Shown: positions 48,046-56,577, counted from the stretch's first letter. The stretch is 64,000 bases of DNA from Solirubrobacterales bacterium (GCA_017304845.1 JAFKLL010000017.1:1-64000); one strand, 5' to 3'. The notes: a model not told the origin generated them from the letters alone. A program made the numbers and translations.

Positions 48046-49476
48046 ACCAAAGAGCGACCGCATCTCGGATGGGTCAGGTTCATCACCATCTTGGCCGGGA
48101 TCGTCACGGTCCTGGCGATCCTCGCGACCTGGGTCGACCGGCAGGTCTTCGACTCCCAGGAATGGGGCGACACCTCCCTCAAGGTTCTGCAGAACCCGGA
48201 GATCCAGCAGCAGATCGCCAACTACGCGGTCGACGAGCTCTACGCACAGGTCGACGTGCAGGCGGAGCTGAAGAAGAACCTCGATGACATCAACAACAAC
48301 CTCGGCGACGCGCTCGCCGGGCCGCTGTCGGGCCTGGGTCGTCAGGGAGCCGATAGCCTCGCGCTGAGGGCGCTCAAGAACGACAAGGTCCAGAACATCT
48401 GGCGCGACGCCAACCTCGCCGCCCACAAGACGCTGATCAACATCATCGAGGACAAGGGCACCTACACCAGCACCAGCGGTGGCCAGGTCGAGCTCAAGCT
48501 CCAGCCGCTGATCATCGAGATCGCCGATCAGGTCGGTCTCGGCAACCAGGCCCGCGACAAGATCCCGGACTCGGTCGGCAACATCAAGATCGTCGACTCC
48601 GAGGAGCTCTCGCAGGTCCAGACGGCGGCCAAGCTGATCCACGGCCTGGCGCTGGTCACCGCGCTGCTCGCCCTGGCGCTGATCGTGCTCGCGGTCTACC
48701 TCTCGCCGGGCTACCGCTGGCTGACCCTGTTCTGGCTGGCCGTGTCGCTGATATTCGCGGCGCTCTTCGTGATCATCATCCGGTCCGTGGCCGGCAACGT
48801 GCTGATCCCCGAGCTGGCCGACCCCGACATCCAACCCGCCGCCCATGCGGCCTGGAACATCATCACGGACCTGCTCAAGTCGGTGGCCTGGACCGTGATC
48901 TGGTTCTCGGTCGCCCTCCTCGTGGTCGCCTGGGTGATCTCCCCGGTGAAGGCTGCCGCCAAGGTCCGCGAGTTCCTGGCGGTCCCGTTCGGTCAGTACC
49001 CGGGCGCCACCTTCGGCCTGCTCGGCCTGGTCGCCTTCATCTTCCTGATCATGGGCGCCGGCGACGGGCGCGAGTTCCTGATCCGGCTGATGGTCGTGGT
49101 GATGGCAGGGGCCGGCTTCTGGTTCTTCCGCCGCCAGGTCATGCTCGAGTACCCCGACGCCAACTACTCGAGTCTGAAGGAGTTCGGCGAGCGGACCCGC
49201 GACCGGGCCAAGGGCGCCTGGGCGGGCCGACCGAAGAACATCAACCTGCCGAAGATCGGCGGCAAGGACGAGAAGGGCGAGGGCGAGGCCGAGACCGCGG
49301 TGCTCGGCGGGCCTTCCGCCCCGGCCGCTGCCGCCCCGCCGGCCCCGGCTCCGGCCGCGGCGCCCGAGGGCAGCCGGCTCGATCGGCTCGAGCAGCTCGG
49401 CCGTCTCAAGGACGCGGGCGTGCTCGACGACGAGGAGTTCGCCGCCGAGAAGAAGAGGATCCTCGGCTCAGAGTGA
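48043..49476 (+). CDS. Membrane protein with C-terminal SHOCT domain
   Basis: 477 residues from the TTG. One helix near the N-terminus (FITILAGIVTVLAILATWV), a 170-residue extracytoplasmic helical region (NPEIQQQIANYAVDELYAQV in part), then five membrane helices, an Ala/Pro linker and a SHOCT motif at the end (RLEQLGRLKDAGVLDDEEFA, then AEKKRIL). SHOCT modules end many actinobacterial membrane and phage proteins and may aid oligomerisation. No catalytic motif. Function unknown. Confidence 0.8.
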   Translation: MTKERPHLGWVRFITILAGIVTVLAILATWVDRQVFDSQEWGDTSLKVLQNPEIQQQIANYAVDELYAQVDVQAELKKNLDDINNNLGDALAGPLSGLGRQGADSLALRALKNDKVQNIWRDANLAAHKTLINIIEDKGTYTSTSGGQVELKLQPLIIEIADQVGLGNQARDKIPDSVGNIKIVDSEELSQVQTAAKLIHGLALVTALLALALIVLAVYLSPGYRWLTLFWLAVSLIFAALFVIIIRSVAGNVLIPELADPDIQPAAHAAWNIITDLLKSVAWTVIWFSVALLVVAWVISPVKAAAKVREFLAVPFGQYPGATFGLLGLVAFIFLIMGAGDGREFLIRLMVVVMAGAGFWFFRRQVMLEYPDANYSSLKEFGERTRDRAKGAWAGRPKNINLPKIGGKDEKGEGEAETAVLGGPSAPAAAAPPAPAPAAAPEGSRLDRLEQLGRLKDAGVLDDEEFAAEKKRILGSE

Positions 49477-50418
49477 GGCGGCGGCTGTGATCGCGCAGCC
49501 GTAGAGGATGTCGTGCTCGGATACTGCGACCTCGAGCAGGTCGAAGTTCCGCATGATCTCGATCAGGATCACGACCCCGGCGACGATCGCCTGGGCGCGG
49601 TCCGGATGCAGCCCGGTCACCTGCTTGCGTTCCTCCAGCGGCATCGACGCCAGCCGGGACAGCCACCACTGGATGGTCGTCAGCGGCAGGCGGTGGCCCT
49701 CGACGGCGGCGGAGTCGTAGGGCTCCAACTCAAGGTCGATCGCCGCCAGCGACGACGGTGTGCCGGCGACCGCGACGGCACGGTCGATCGGGGGCAGGGA
49801 GACGTCGGCCAGGGCGGAGGAGACGAGGCGGTTGATGTCCTTGGCCAGTGACTCCAGCTCGGCCGAGGTGGGCGGGTCCCCGGTCAGCAGCCGTTCCGTG
49901 TGGCGCACGACCCCGGCCTGGAGCGAGGTGTGGAAGGTCGGTCGCGATCCGTGCCCGACGATCATCTCGGTCGAGCCGCCGCCGATGTCGATCACCAGCA
50001 GGCTCTCGTCGCCGGAGCGCCCGGAGACGGTGCCGACGTAGGTGAGGTTCGCTTCCTCGTTGCCGTCGATGATCTTCGTCTGAAGGTCGAACCGCTCCCG
50101 GAGCTCGGCCGCGAAGGCGTCCCCGTTCTCGGCGTCGCGGACCGCGCTGGTCGCGATCACCATCACGTTCTCGGCTTCCTGCTCCCGGATCCGGGGCAGA
50201 TAGTCGGCGATCGCGGCGCAGACCGCCTCGATCCCTTCGGGCGAGAGCTGCCCGGAATAGTCGACGCCACGGCCGAGTTTGGTGACTCGACTCTCGCGTT
50301 CGATCTCGTCGACTTCGCCGTGATCTACGTCGGCGATCAGCATCCGGGTCGAGTTCGTGCCTATGTCGATCACGGCGACCCGGCGGGACGACGCGCTCTT
50401 GGGATGGGTAGCGGCCAA
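49468..50418 (-). CDS. ppx: Exopolyphosphatase / Ppx-GppA phosphatase
   Basis: 316 residues from a TTG at 50418, about the size of the short mycobacterial Ppx proteins. ASKHA-fold motifs: VAVIDIGTNSTRMLIAD (phosphate 1), ATSAVRDAENG, VIDIGGGSTEMIVG (phosphate 2) and VAGTPSSLAAIDL. It degrades polyphosphate or hydrolyses pppGpp, affecting stringent-response signalling. The frame is open far upstream to 51198, but that part is antisense to the SDR gene and unlike the family. TATTCT ends six bases before the TTG. The 3' end overlaps the SHOCT gene by nine bases. Confidence 0.92.
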   Translation of the reverse strand: MAATHPKSASSRRVAVIDIGTNSTRMLIADVDHGEVDEIERESRVTKLGRGVDYSGQLSPEGIEAVCAAIADYLPRIREQEAENVMVIATSAVRDAENGDAFAAELRERFDLQTKIIDGNEEANLTYVGTVSGRSGDESLLVIDIGGGSTEMIVGHGSRPTFHTSLQAGVVRHTERLLTGDPPTSAELESLAKDINRLVSSALADVSLPPIDRAVAVAGTPSSLAAIDLELEPYDSAAVEGHRLPLTTIQWWLSRLASMPLEERKQVTGLHPDRAQAIVAGVVILIEIMRNFDLLEVAVSEHDILYGCAITAAASL

Positions 50419-50430
50419 GGTTGAAGAATA
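50419..50430 (-). promoter_or_regulatory. -10 element of a leaderless transcript (ppx)
   Basis: Minus-strand TATTCT (50430-50425) and six bases to the TTG at 50418; no ribosome binding site. Confidence 0.45.
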
Positions 50431-50481
50431 TTCCGCAGGGCTATTCTCGGTCGTGAACCACAAGCGAACGAAGGGTGTGAG

Positions 50482-51243
50482 ATGGCGGACAGGCTGAAGG
50501 GCACGGTGGCGTTGGTGACCGGAGCTAGCAGCGGGATCGGTGAAGCCACCGCCCGTTCGCTTGCCTCGGAGGGCGCCAAGGTGGCGTTGATGGCGAGGCG
50601 CGCGGAGCGCCTGGAGAAGCTGGCGAAGGAGATCGCCGGGAACGGCCACACGGCGCTCGCGATCGAGGGCGACGTGACCGATCAGCGCGAGGCGATCGCC
50701 GCGGTCGAGCGGACCGTCGGCGATTTCGGCCGGCTCGACATCGTCGTGAACAACGCGGGCGTGATGCTGCTGGGGCCGATCCACGGGGCGCCGACCGAGG
50801 AGTGGGACCGGATGGTGGACGTCAACGTGAAGGGGCTGCTCTACATCACGCATGCCGCCCTGCCGCATCTGTTCGCCGCCGCGCAGGATTCCGAGCGCGA
50901 GGTCGCCGACGTGGTCAACATCAGCTCGGTGGCAGGCCGGGTCGCGAGCGCGGGGGCCGGGGTCTACAACCTGACCAAGCACGGGGTCGGGGCGGTCAGC
51001 GAGGCGCTGCGCCAGGAGGCGAGCCGCAAGGGCGTCCGGGTCACGATCATCGAGCCCGGATTCGTCGACACGGAGCTGCAGAGCCACAATCGGCCCGAGG
51101 TGCACGAGAAGCTCAAGGAACGCACGGCCAAGATCGAGCCGCTCCACGCCCATGACATCGCCGACGCGATCGAGTACGCGGTCACCCGGCCCGCCCACGT
51201 CTCACTGAACGAGCTGCTGATCAGGCCGACGCTTCAGCCCTAG
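50482..51243 (+). CDS. Short-chain dehydrogenase/reductase
   Basis: 253-residue classical SDR. NAD(P) motif TGASSGIGEATA at 14-25, RR after strand 2 (ALMARRAER), which suggests NADP preference, NNAGVM, catalytic Ser in VNISSVAGR, YNLTK (Tyr and Lys of the active site) and EPGFVDTEL. The substrate cannot be inferred. Divergent from ppx with 63 bases between starts. Confidence 0.92.
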   Translation: MADRLKGTVALVTGASSGIGEATARSLASEGAKVALMARRAERLEKLAKEIAGNGHTALAIEGDVTDQREAIAAVERTVGDFGRLDIVVNNAGVMLLGPIHGAPTEEWDRMVDVNVKGLLYITHAALPHLFAAAQDSEREVADVVNISSVAGRVASAGAGVYNLTKHGVGAVSEALRQEASRKGVRVTIIEPGFVDTELQSHNRPEVHEKLKERTAKIEPLHAHDIADAIEYAVTRPAHVSLNELLIRPTLQP

Positions 51244-51250
51244 GGCTTCG

Positions 51251-51293
51251 GAAACGACGACTTGCCCCGGCATGCGGGGAAAGTCGTCGTTTC
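51251..51293. terminator. Bidirectional hairpin between SDR and DoxX genes
   Basis: GAAACGACGACTT (51251-51263) pairs with AAGTCGTCGTTTC (51281-51293); an inner CCCC/GGGG pair tightens the loop. It lies between convergent stops at 51243 and 51297. Confidence 0.85.
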
Positions 51294-51296
51294 TCT

Positions 51297-51707
51297 CTAG
51301 AACAACGGGCCGGTGATCATCAGGCCCAGGTCGTCTCCGTACTGCTGGAAGAGGACGAAGGCGATCAGGGCGGCGCCGAGTAGGGCGATGTCCTTCTGGA
51401 AGTGGATCATGTCCCCCTGCCTTGCCTGCGGGTCTTCGACCTTCCAGTAGGCGTGCATGATGAACGCGGTCGGGAGGAGGAAGAGCGCGATCAGCAGGGC
51501 CCCGGCGTCCGCCCAGATCCCGAGCAGGATCAGGACCGAGCCGAGCAGCAGCTGCAGCCCGGTCAGCGGCACGAAGAGGCTTGGCGCGGGCAGGCCCATC
51601 TGACCGGCGTAGCCCGCCATCATCTCCCGGTTCTTGAGGTGGCCGATCCCGGAGCTGATGAAGAGGATCACGAAGAGGATCCGCCCGACGAGAAGAACGA
51701 TGTCCAT
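51297..51707 (-). CDS. DoxX-family membrane protein
   Basis: 136 residues and four membrane helices. Family features: RILFVILFISSGIGHLKNRE near the N-terminus, a LTGLQLLLGSVLILLG middle and FLLPTAFIMHAYWKVEDPQA in the third helix and loop. The ATG at 51707 follows AAGGAGACAGCTC; an upstream ATG is not supported. Related proteins help thiol or redox homeostasis in mycobacteria and others; the exact role here is unknown. Confidence 0.9.
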   Translation of the reverse strand: MDIVLLVGRILFVILFISSGIGHLKNREMMAGYAGQMGLPAPSLFVPLTGLQLLLGSVLILLGIWADAGALLIALFLLPTAFIMHAYWKVEDPQARQGDMIHFQKDIALLGAALIAFVLFQQYGDDLGLMITGPLF

Positions 51708-51788
51708 GAGCTGTCTCCTTACGAGTCGTTGCCGACTCAACATCTATACCCGCGGGGGGAACCCTGAATCAGGTACGAGTCGGCAGCG

Positions 51789-53318
51789 TCACTCGTGCCC
51801 GGGCGGGGCGATGAAGTCGCTCTGCCTGACCAGCAGGAAGGCGCCGATCGAGCCGATCAGCGCGACCGCGCAGGTGACCAGGAAGAGCGTGTTGAGCCCG
51901 CCGATGAAGGCGAGGTGGGCGGCGTCGCGGATCTGGTCGACCTGGGCGAGCCCGGCCGTGTGGGGGATACGTGAGATCGCCTGCTCGGTCTGGCCGGCGG
52001 TGACCGCCGCGGACAGCTGGTCGGCATGGGCGGCGGCCGGGGTGCCGGCCACTTTCTCGGCCAGCAGGTCCGTGACCCGGCTCTGGAAGATCGCCCCGAG
52101 CCCGGCGACGCCGGCCGCGATCCCGACCTGGCGGAAGGTCGCGTTGATGCCGGACGCCATGCCGGAGCGGCGCTGTTCGACCACTCCGATCGCGGTCGAG
52201 GCGAGCGGCGGGTTGACGAAGCCGCTGCCGATGCCGGCGACGACGAAGCCGAGGATGAGCGCCGACCAGCCCGAGTCGAGGTCGATCCCGTGCATGAGGA
52301 AGATGCCGACCGCGACGGCGAGCAGCCCGCCGCTGAGCAGGTAGCGGACCTGGACCTTGGTGGTGAGCCGGCCGGCGATCGGTCCGACCACGAGCATCAT
52401 CCCGGTGATCGGGAGGAACCTGAGGCCGGCCTCGAGCGGGCTGTAGCCGAGCACGCCGCCCTGGATGTAGAAGGTGAGGAAGAGGAAGAGAGCGAACAGC
52501 GACGCCGACATGCAGAAGGCGACGATGCAGGCCCCGACGAAGGCCGGTCGTCGGAAGAGGCTCATGTCGAAGAGAGGGTGCTCCTTGCGGGTCTCGACCC
52601 CGCCGAAGATGATCATCAGCACGGCCGCGAGGACCAGGGCGCCGACGATCTCGAAGCTGCCCCAGCCCTTGTCGTTGCCGTGGACGAGCGAGTAGATGAG
52701 GAGGAAGAGGGCGCCGGTGAAGAGGATCGCCCCGACCCAGTCGATGCCGGCCGGGTGCGGGTCCTTCGACTCGTCGACGTTGCGGAGGGTGAGCAGCAGG
52801 GCGGCCGCGCCGATCGGCACGTTGACGAAGAAGATCGCCTCCCAGCCGAAGGCGTCGGTGAGCAGGCCGCCGACCAAAGGTCCGATCGCCACCGCCGCGC
52901 CGGTGGTCGCGCCGACGATCCCGAAGGCGACGCCGCGCTCATGGCCGTGGAAGGTCTGGGCGATGATCGCGAGGGAGGTCGAGAACATCATGCCGCCGCC
53001 GATGCCCTGGACCGCTCGCATCAGGTTCAGCATCAGCGAGGAGTCGGAGAGGCCGCAGCCGAGCGAGGCGAGCGAGAAGCCGACCAGGCCGATCGCGAAG
53101 ACCTTCTTGCGCCCGATCAGGTCGGCCAGCGAGCCGGAGACGAGAAGCGACGAGGCGAGGGTCAGCGTGTACGCGTTGACCACCCATTCCAGGCTGGAGA
53201 ACGAGGCGCCCAGGTCGGTCCCGATGTCCGGCAGAGCGACGTTCACGATGGTGACGTCGATCAGCAGCATGAAGATGCCGGTGATGATCGCGACGAGAGA
53301 CAGCCACTTCTTTTCCAT
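51789..53318 (-). CDS. DHA2-family (EmrB/QacA-like) 14-helix drug transporter
   Basis: 509 residues from the ATG at 53318. Helix 1 carries LLIDVTIVNVALP, the motif D1 of 14-helix MFS exporters; LADLIGRKKVF is motif A; RAVQGIGGGMMFSTSLA is motif B; and GIVGATTGAAVAIGPLVGG is the antiporter motif C. It exports hydrophobic or cationic compounds with protons. TAGCCT ends seven bases before the ATG; an in-frame start at 53372 would overlap the tRNA region. No regulator is adjacent. Confidence 0.93.
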   Translation of the reverse strand: MEKKWLSLVAIITGIFMLLIDVTIVNVALPDIGTDLGASFSSLEWVVNAYTLTLASSLLVSGSLADLIGRKKVFAIGLVGFSLASLGCGLSDSSLMLNLMRAVQGIGGGMMFSTSLAIIAQTFHGHERGVAFGIVGATTGAAVAIGPLVGGLLTDAFGWEAIFFVNVPIGAAALLLTLRNVDESKDPHPAGIDWVGAILFTGALFLLIYSLVHGNDKGWGSFEIVGALVLAAVLMIIFGGVETRKEHPLFDMSLFRRPAFVGACIVAFCMSASLFALFLFLTFYIQGGVLGYSPLEAGLRFLPITGMMLVVGPIAGRLTTKVQVRYLLSGGLLAVAVGIFLMHGIDLDSGWSALILGFVVAGIGSGFVNPPLASTAIGVVEQRRSGMASGINATFRQVGIAAGVAGLGAIFQSRVTDLLAEKVAGTPAAAHADQLSAAVTAGQTEQAISRIPHTAGLAQVDQIRDAAHLAFIGGLNTLFLVTCAVALIGSIGAFLLVRQSDFIAPPGHE

Positions 53319-53396
53319 TGATCGCAGGCTAACCAGTCCCACCCCTCGGCCCACAAAGAGCCACCAGCCCAACCAGTGCTAGAATCCACGATCCGC

Positions 53397-53470
<74 letters not shown>

Positions 53471-53491
53471 TTCGAGATACAAAGCCAGAAG

Positions 53492-53517
53492 CGCCACCTT
53501 CGCAGGTGGCGTTTTTT
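53492..53517 (+). terminator. Terminator after tRNA-fMet
   Basis: CGCCACCT (53492-53499), TCGC loop, AGGTGGCG (53504-53511), then T6 (53512-53517). Confidence 0.93.
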
Positions 53518-53522
53518 GTGCC

Positions 53523-53542
53523 AGGGCAACGCCTAGGGCAAC
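53523..53542. repeat. Direct repeat AGGGCAAC x2, possible integrase arm sites
   Basis: AGGGCAAC at 53523-53530 and 53535-53542, 12 bases apart, 53 bases from the tRNA end. Short direct repeats at this distance from the core are typical arm-type sites of tyrosine integrases. The remaining DNA to 53735 shows only an inverted repeat CTAGACC/GGTCTAG at 53627-53662 and the ribosome binding site of the next gene. Confidence 0.4.
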
Positions 53543-53735
53543 AGGCGGTTCGCCGTACTTGCTCGTTTGCGAGCCTCAGCAGATACCGCTGCTATAAGTA
53601 GGCCACGCACGCAGAACCGTGCCGAACTAGACCAGTCTGGCATCGTCAGAATTTCGGTCTAGACGTACATACTTTTCCGGGCGTTCTTCGGATTAAGGGT
53701 CGGACAAAAGTGCAGTTCGACCTAAGGAGAAATAG

Positions 53736-53999
53736 ATGAACGTCCAAGAAATCGCATCGTTTGTCGTTGGCAATGATGCTCTGGTCAGCCGGGAGAGGTG
53801 GACCCTCATTGTCCTGGCTGCCCACGCCGATGACGAAGGCTGGATCCAGGTTCCGTACGACGATCTCTGTCAGGCGGTAGGAGTCTCGGGACCGACGTTG
53901 AGGCGATCCATCAAGGAGCTAGAGGCATCCGGTCTAGTCGAGGACTTCGGCACCAAGGGATCGGCCAGGATCAGGCGTCTGACGGTAGGACGAGTCTGA
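53736..53999 (+). CDS. Small winged-helix DNA-binding protein
   Basis: 87 residues. A winged helix fills almost the whole protein: SRERWTLIVLAAHADDEGW, IQVPYDDLCQAVGVSG, PTLRRSIKELEASGLVEDFG. AAGGAG lies six bases before the ATG. Its stop shares one base with the next start (TGATG), so it is made together with the initiator. The likely role is regulation or assistance of replication; an excisionase-like role is also possible. Confidence 0.8.
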   Translation: MNVQEIASFVVGNDALVSRERWTLIVLAAHADDEGWIQVPYDDLCQAVGVSGPTLRRSIKELEASGLVEDFGTKGSARIRRLTVGRV

Positions 54000-54841
54000 T
54001 GGCCGGTGCACTAAAGCGGTTCGAGGTCTACTCGCCGGAAATCTTCATCACCTTGACGAACTGGGTCTGGCATGATGCGCCAGCCTTGGACTCGAAGGCG
54101 AGGGCCGTGTTCCTTGCGCTGGCTGGGAGCTTCAACGCGGACCTCAAGACCCACATCGGGATCGACCGAATGGCGGACCGAACCGGATGGAGTCGCAAAT
54201 CGGTACAACGAGGGCTGGCCAAGCTAGAGGATGCCGGTGTCATCGAGGTCCAGAGGCGCTTTGCCAATTCATCCGAAATCACGCTGGCTGACGAGGTTGC
54301 CTGTTCGGTCAACCTGATTAAAAGGAGAGATAGTCTATTCGGTCAGAGTGACCGAAGCAAGGATGATAAACATTCACATTCAGGTCAACCTGACCGAAAG
54401 GGAGACGACTGTTCGGTCAACCTGACCCCTCCTTTGGGTCAACCTGACCTACAAAATACCGATGTATGTATCTCAGAGTTGAACTCTAATAACAACGTTA
54501 ACAGTGAATCGGCTTTTATGAGTCAGAGTGACCGAAAGGGAGGCGACTCGAAATCCTCAGCCGGATCCGGGAGTGTCTGGGAAGATCTGAGACGGGACCA
54601 GGTTCGACGGGCCGAACGGGCCAAGTCTTCGGAATCCGAGAAACCCTCCGGAGGCATCAGACGGCAGCCAGGTGAATCTCTGCTCGGTGCCAAGCTCCGG
54701 GAAATGGAGTCCGCTCGACCGACTCCGGGATCACCGTTCCCGGACTCGAAGGATGAGGCCGTGGAACCGGAGGGACCAACCCTCAGCCCGTTTGAGCGGG
54801 CTAAGCAGCGACTGGCCGAGGAAGGACGGTCGGTTCGATGA
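53999..54841 (+). CDS. Lambda-O-like replication initiator with embedded origin
   Basis: 280 residues. The N-terminal winged helix (about 1-105) contains RAVFLALAGSF, IDRMADRTGWSRKSVQRGLAK and LEDAGVIEVQRR, the layout of phage O/RepA-type initiators. Residues 105-185 are a low-complexity polar linker. The DNA of this linker holds six iterons and an AT-rich stretch, exactly where oriLambda lies in gene O. The C-terminal 95 residues are charged. The next gene overlaps by ATGA, in the position of lambda P. I infer that the protein binds the repeats in its own gene and starts replication of the element. Confidence 0.75.
   Translation: MAGALKRFEVYSPEIFITLTNWVWHDAPALDSKARAVFLALAGSFNADLKTHIGIDRMADRTGWSRKSVQRGLAKLEDAGVIEVQRRFANSSEITLADEVACSVNLIKRRDSLFGQSDRSKDDKHSHSGQPDRKGDDCSVNLTPPLGQPDLQNTDVCISELNSNNNVNSESAFMSQSDRKGGDSKSSAGSGSVWEDLRRDQVRRAERAKSSESEKPSGGIRRQPGESLLGAKLREMESARPTPGSPFPDSKDEAVEPEGPTLSPFERAKQRLAEEGRSVR
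54307..54533. other. Candidate replication origin: six iterons plus AT-rich segment
   Basis: Consensus GGTCAACCTGACC or GGTCAGAGTGACC (a GGTCA-N3-TGACC dyad, often flanked by TTC and GAA). Copies: 54307-54317 (partial), 54341-54353, 54383-54395, 54415-54427, 54437-54449 and 54521-54533 (first base changed). Between the last two lies a visibly AT-rich 70 bases (54450-54520) with the palindrome AGAGTTGAACTCT, suitable for unwinding. Confidence 0.75.
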
Positions 54842-55236
54842 GTTACACCGGGCCGTCGTACTCGCCGGAATGGAAAGAGCTTCATCAACCTCTGGTCGAT
54901 CTCATGATTGACTCGCTGGTCGAGCTTGGCCTGAAATCTGAGAAGTGGGCCAAGCAGGACCGGCTCTCAGATGAGTGGCACTACGTTGGCGACAAGATCA
55001 CCTTCTACGAAACCGGGATGCCATACGGCTACATGCTTCTCCCGGATGATCCAGCTTGGCGGGAGATCATCCAGCTTGCTATCGGCCGAATGGTCGAGGT
55101 CGGAGCACGGACCATCAAGCCCAATGGACCCGGTTCCGACATCGTTCGTCAGCTTGAGATAGCTCGGGACGATTACCTGGCCACTCAGGAGCCGTCCCCG
55201 GCCTTTATAGAGGCTCAGAGGCGTCGGACGAGGTAA
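54838..55236 (+). CDS. Unknown protein in lambda-P position
   Basis: 132 residues, soluble, Trp- and Pro-containing: YSPEWKELHQPLVDLMIDSL, SDEWHYVGDKITFYETGMPY and a helical EIIQLAIGRMVEVGAR part. Starts with ATGA overlap on the initiator stop. No family recognised. By position it could load the helicase as lambda P does, but it is shorter and shows no P or DnaC motifs, so this is only positional. Confidence 0.65.
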   Translation: MSYTGPSYSPEWKELHQPLVDLMIDSLVELGLKSEKWAKQDRLSDEWHYVGDKITFYETGMPYGYMLLPDDPAWREIIQLAIGRMVEVGARTIKPNGPGSDIVRQLEIARDDYLATQEPSPAFIEAQRRRTR

Positions 55237-55880
55237 GTTCACCATGCGGTCTCAGTGAAAGTCTCTAAGGGCCTCTCAAGGCGTCGAGGTGCGAATGTGT
55301 AAGCGAAAGAAGCGCCATCGGGACAAGCTACTCATGAACGGTAGCTTCGAAGATGAGGCCGAGTCCATCCTAGGGGCGAACAGAAAGACATTTCATAAGA
55401 CTCAGCCTCATAGTGGTTCCCCAAGACCTCAAAACCACTTAGATGAATTCAGGTCCGGAGAGCGCAACGTCTCAGTTCAAGAATATGAATGCCTGTCGAG
55501 CGACAACTGGAATTAAAGAATGGGTCTTGGCTAGGGATAATAGTATGAGCAAGAGACCAAGCATGGAGAGGATGAGGATCCACAAGGCCAAGAAGTGAGC
55601 CTGGAAGGCGGAGAATGCCAAGCGGCAAACTCTTCCCCTACCACCAATCAGACATCGGTTTTAGCTCGTCATGGTTTCACGGCTAACACAAGGGGGGAAG
55701 CATCCGATCTGATAGAGGAGCTTTCTGGAACCAAGAGTAGGGTCACCTCGGACGCTAGGCGTCTCGGTGGGTTCGTTCGATGCTTCTGAATCTCGAAGCC
55801 CACATCTAACCTCACATCTGCCCTTCAACCTCACAGGTCCAACCAGGGTCAATCCCAGTTCCAGAGCTAAAGCATGCAAA

Positions 55881-55925
55881 CGAACCTACCGGAAGTTCAC
55901 AGGGTCAGAAATGTGAACTTGCAGC
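55881..55925. ncRNA. Structured repeat element, copy 1
   Basis: AAGTTCAC (55893-55900) pairs with GTGAACTT (55913-55920) around the 12-base loop AGGGTCAGAAAT. Copy 2 at 56074 has the same loop at 10 of 12 positions and a different but still paired stem. Strand of transcription unknown; could be RNA or a DNA site. Confidence 0.45.
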
Positions 55926-56073
55926 TATCGCCGTCAGCATTGACCCGCGTAGACGACGCTGATCTGGGCCGTGAAGATCGATCCGGCCAACTCGACACCT
56001 TCGACGGTTTGGATACCTGAACTCTACAGGTGCAACTAAAATCAAACACAGTGTCAGAGCCAAAAGTGACGAA

Positions 56074-56118
56074 CGAAGTCTACGGAAGTCTGCAGGGTAG
56101 AAAATGTAGACTTGCCGC
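56074..56118. ncRNA. Structured repeat element, copy 2
   Basis: AAGTCTGC (56086-56093) pairs with GTAGACTT (56106-56113), with one G-T wobble, around the loop AGGGTAGAAAAT. The flanks (CGAA, then TACGG before; GC, then GC after) also match copy 1, and similarity continues about 20 bases upstream (CAGAGC near 55863 and 56055). Confidence 0.45.
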
Positions 56119-56264
56119 GTTCAGCCTGGGTTTCCCCCTTCAAAGGCTTTGTCTTCCCGCGCACGTATAGGGCGTAGTTCGACAGGGACCCGACAAGCTT
56201 CGCGGCGGATGTGGGAAGCAGAAGCGGCGGAGACTTCCGAGCGCAGCCCATTCTCCGAGTACTA

Positions 56265-56528
56265 CTAGCCGACTGCCCCGGTGTCGTCTTCTTGCTCCAA
56301 CAGACCTTCGGCGGTTGAGATGATCCGGGAAGCCTTTACTTCCAATGCGGCTGCGAGCTTCAGGATGCTGCTGTAGCTGAGGTTTCGCCTTCCTCGTTCG
56401 GCTGACGAGACGAAAGTCCTGTCGAGTCCTGCTTCGAGTCCGAGGGCTTCTTGTGAGAGTCCGCGCTCGGTGCGGATCTGTCGTATGGCCCGGCCCAGGG
56501 CTTGGTATTCGGGTACGGGCTGTGCCAT
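56265..56528 (-). CDS. XRE-family regulator
   Basis: 87 residues with a Cro/CI helix-turn-helix: ALGRAIRQIRTERGLSQEAL, GLEAGLDRTFVSSAERGRRN, LSYSSILKLAAAL. It is a single DNA-binding domain with a short tail, typical of element-encoded repressors. Divergent from the 292-residue protein gene with a twin palindrome between them. Probably autoregulated and controlling the small-protein and restriction operon. Confidence 0.92.
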   Translation of the reverse strand: MAQPVPEYQALGRAIRQIRTERGLSQEALGLEAGLDRTFVSSAERGRRNLSYSSILKLAAALEVKASRIISTAEGLLEQEDDTGAVG

Positions 56529-56551
56529 GCCCCGAACCCTTCCGCTCCGTG

Positions 56552-56577
56552 GACTCTGAGTCTACGGACTTTGAGTC
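56552..56577. promoter_or_regulatory. Twin operator for the XRE regulator
   Basis: GACTCTGAGTC (56552-56562, perfect palindrome) and GACTTTGAGTC (56567-56577, one mismatch), 15 bases centre to centre. TATTCT at 56587-56592 is a rightward -10 nine bases before the ATG at 56602, so the operator covers the -35 zone. Confidence 0.65.

Larger units (their letters stand above)
55237..56264. other. 1-kb gene-poor stretch of the element
   Basis: No convincing gene. Small frames at 55289-55516 (75 codons) and 55595-55789 (64 codons) lack protein-like composition or known motifs and good start signals; I give each less than a one-in-four chance. The stretch is of lower GC, contains the two related hairpins at 55893 and 56086 within a diverged direct repeat of about 65 bases, and ends at the XRE gene. 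Confidence 0.6.

Noticed and set aside
50419-51198. Upstream extension of the ppx frame
   Set aside because: Runs antisense through the SDR gene; the known fold begins at VAVIDIGTN, so the TTG at 50418 is sufficient.
55235-55262. Possible third hairpin (TTCAC/GTGAA with a 12-base loop)
   Set aside because: Stem of only five pairs and loop unlike the other two copies.
55289-55789. Two small frames in the gene-poor stretch
   Set aside because: No protein-like pattern, no good start context; described under the gap entry instead.
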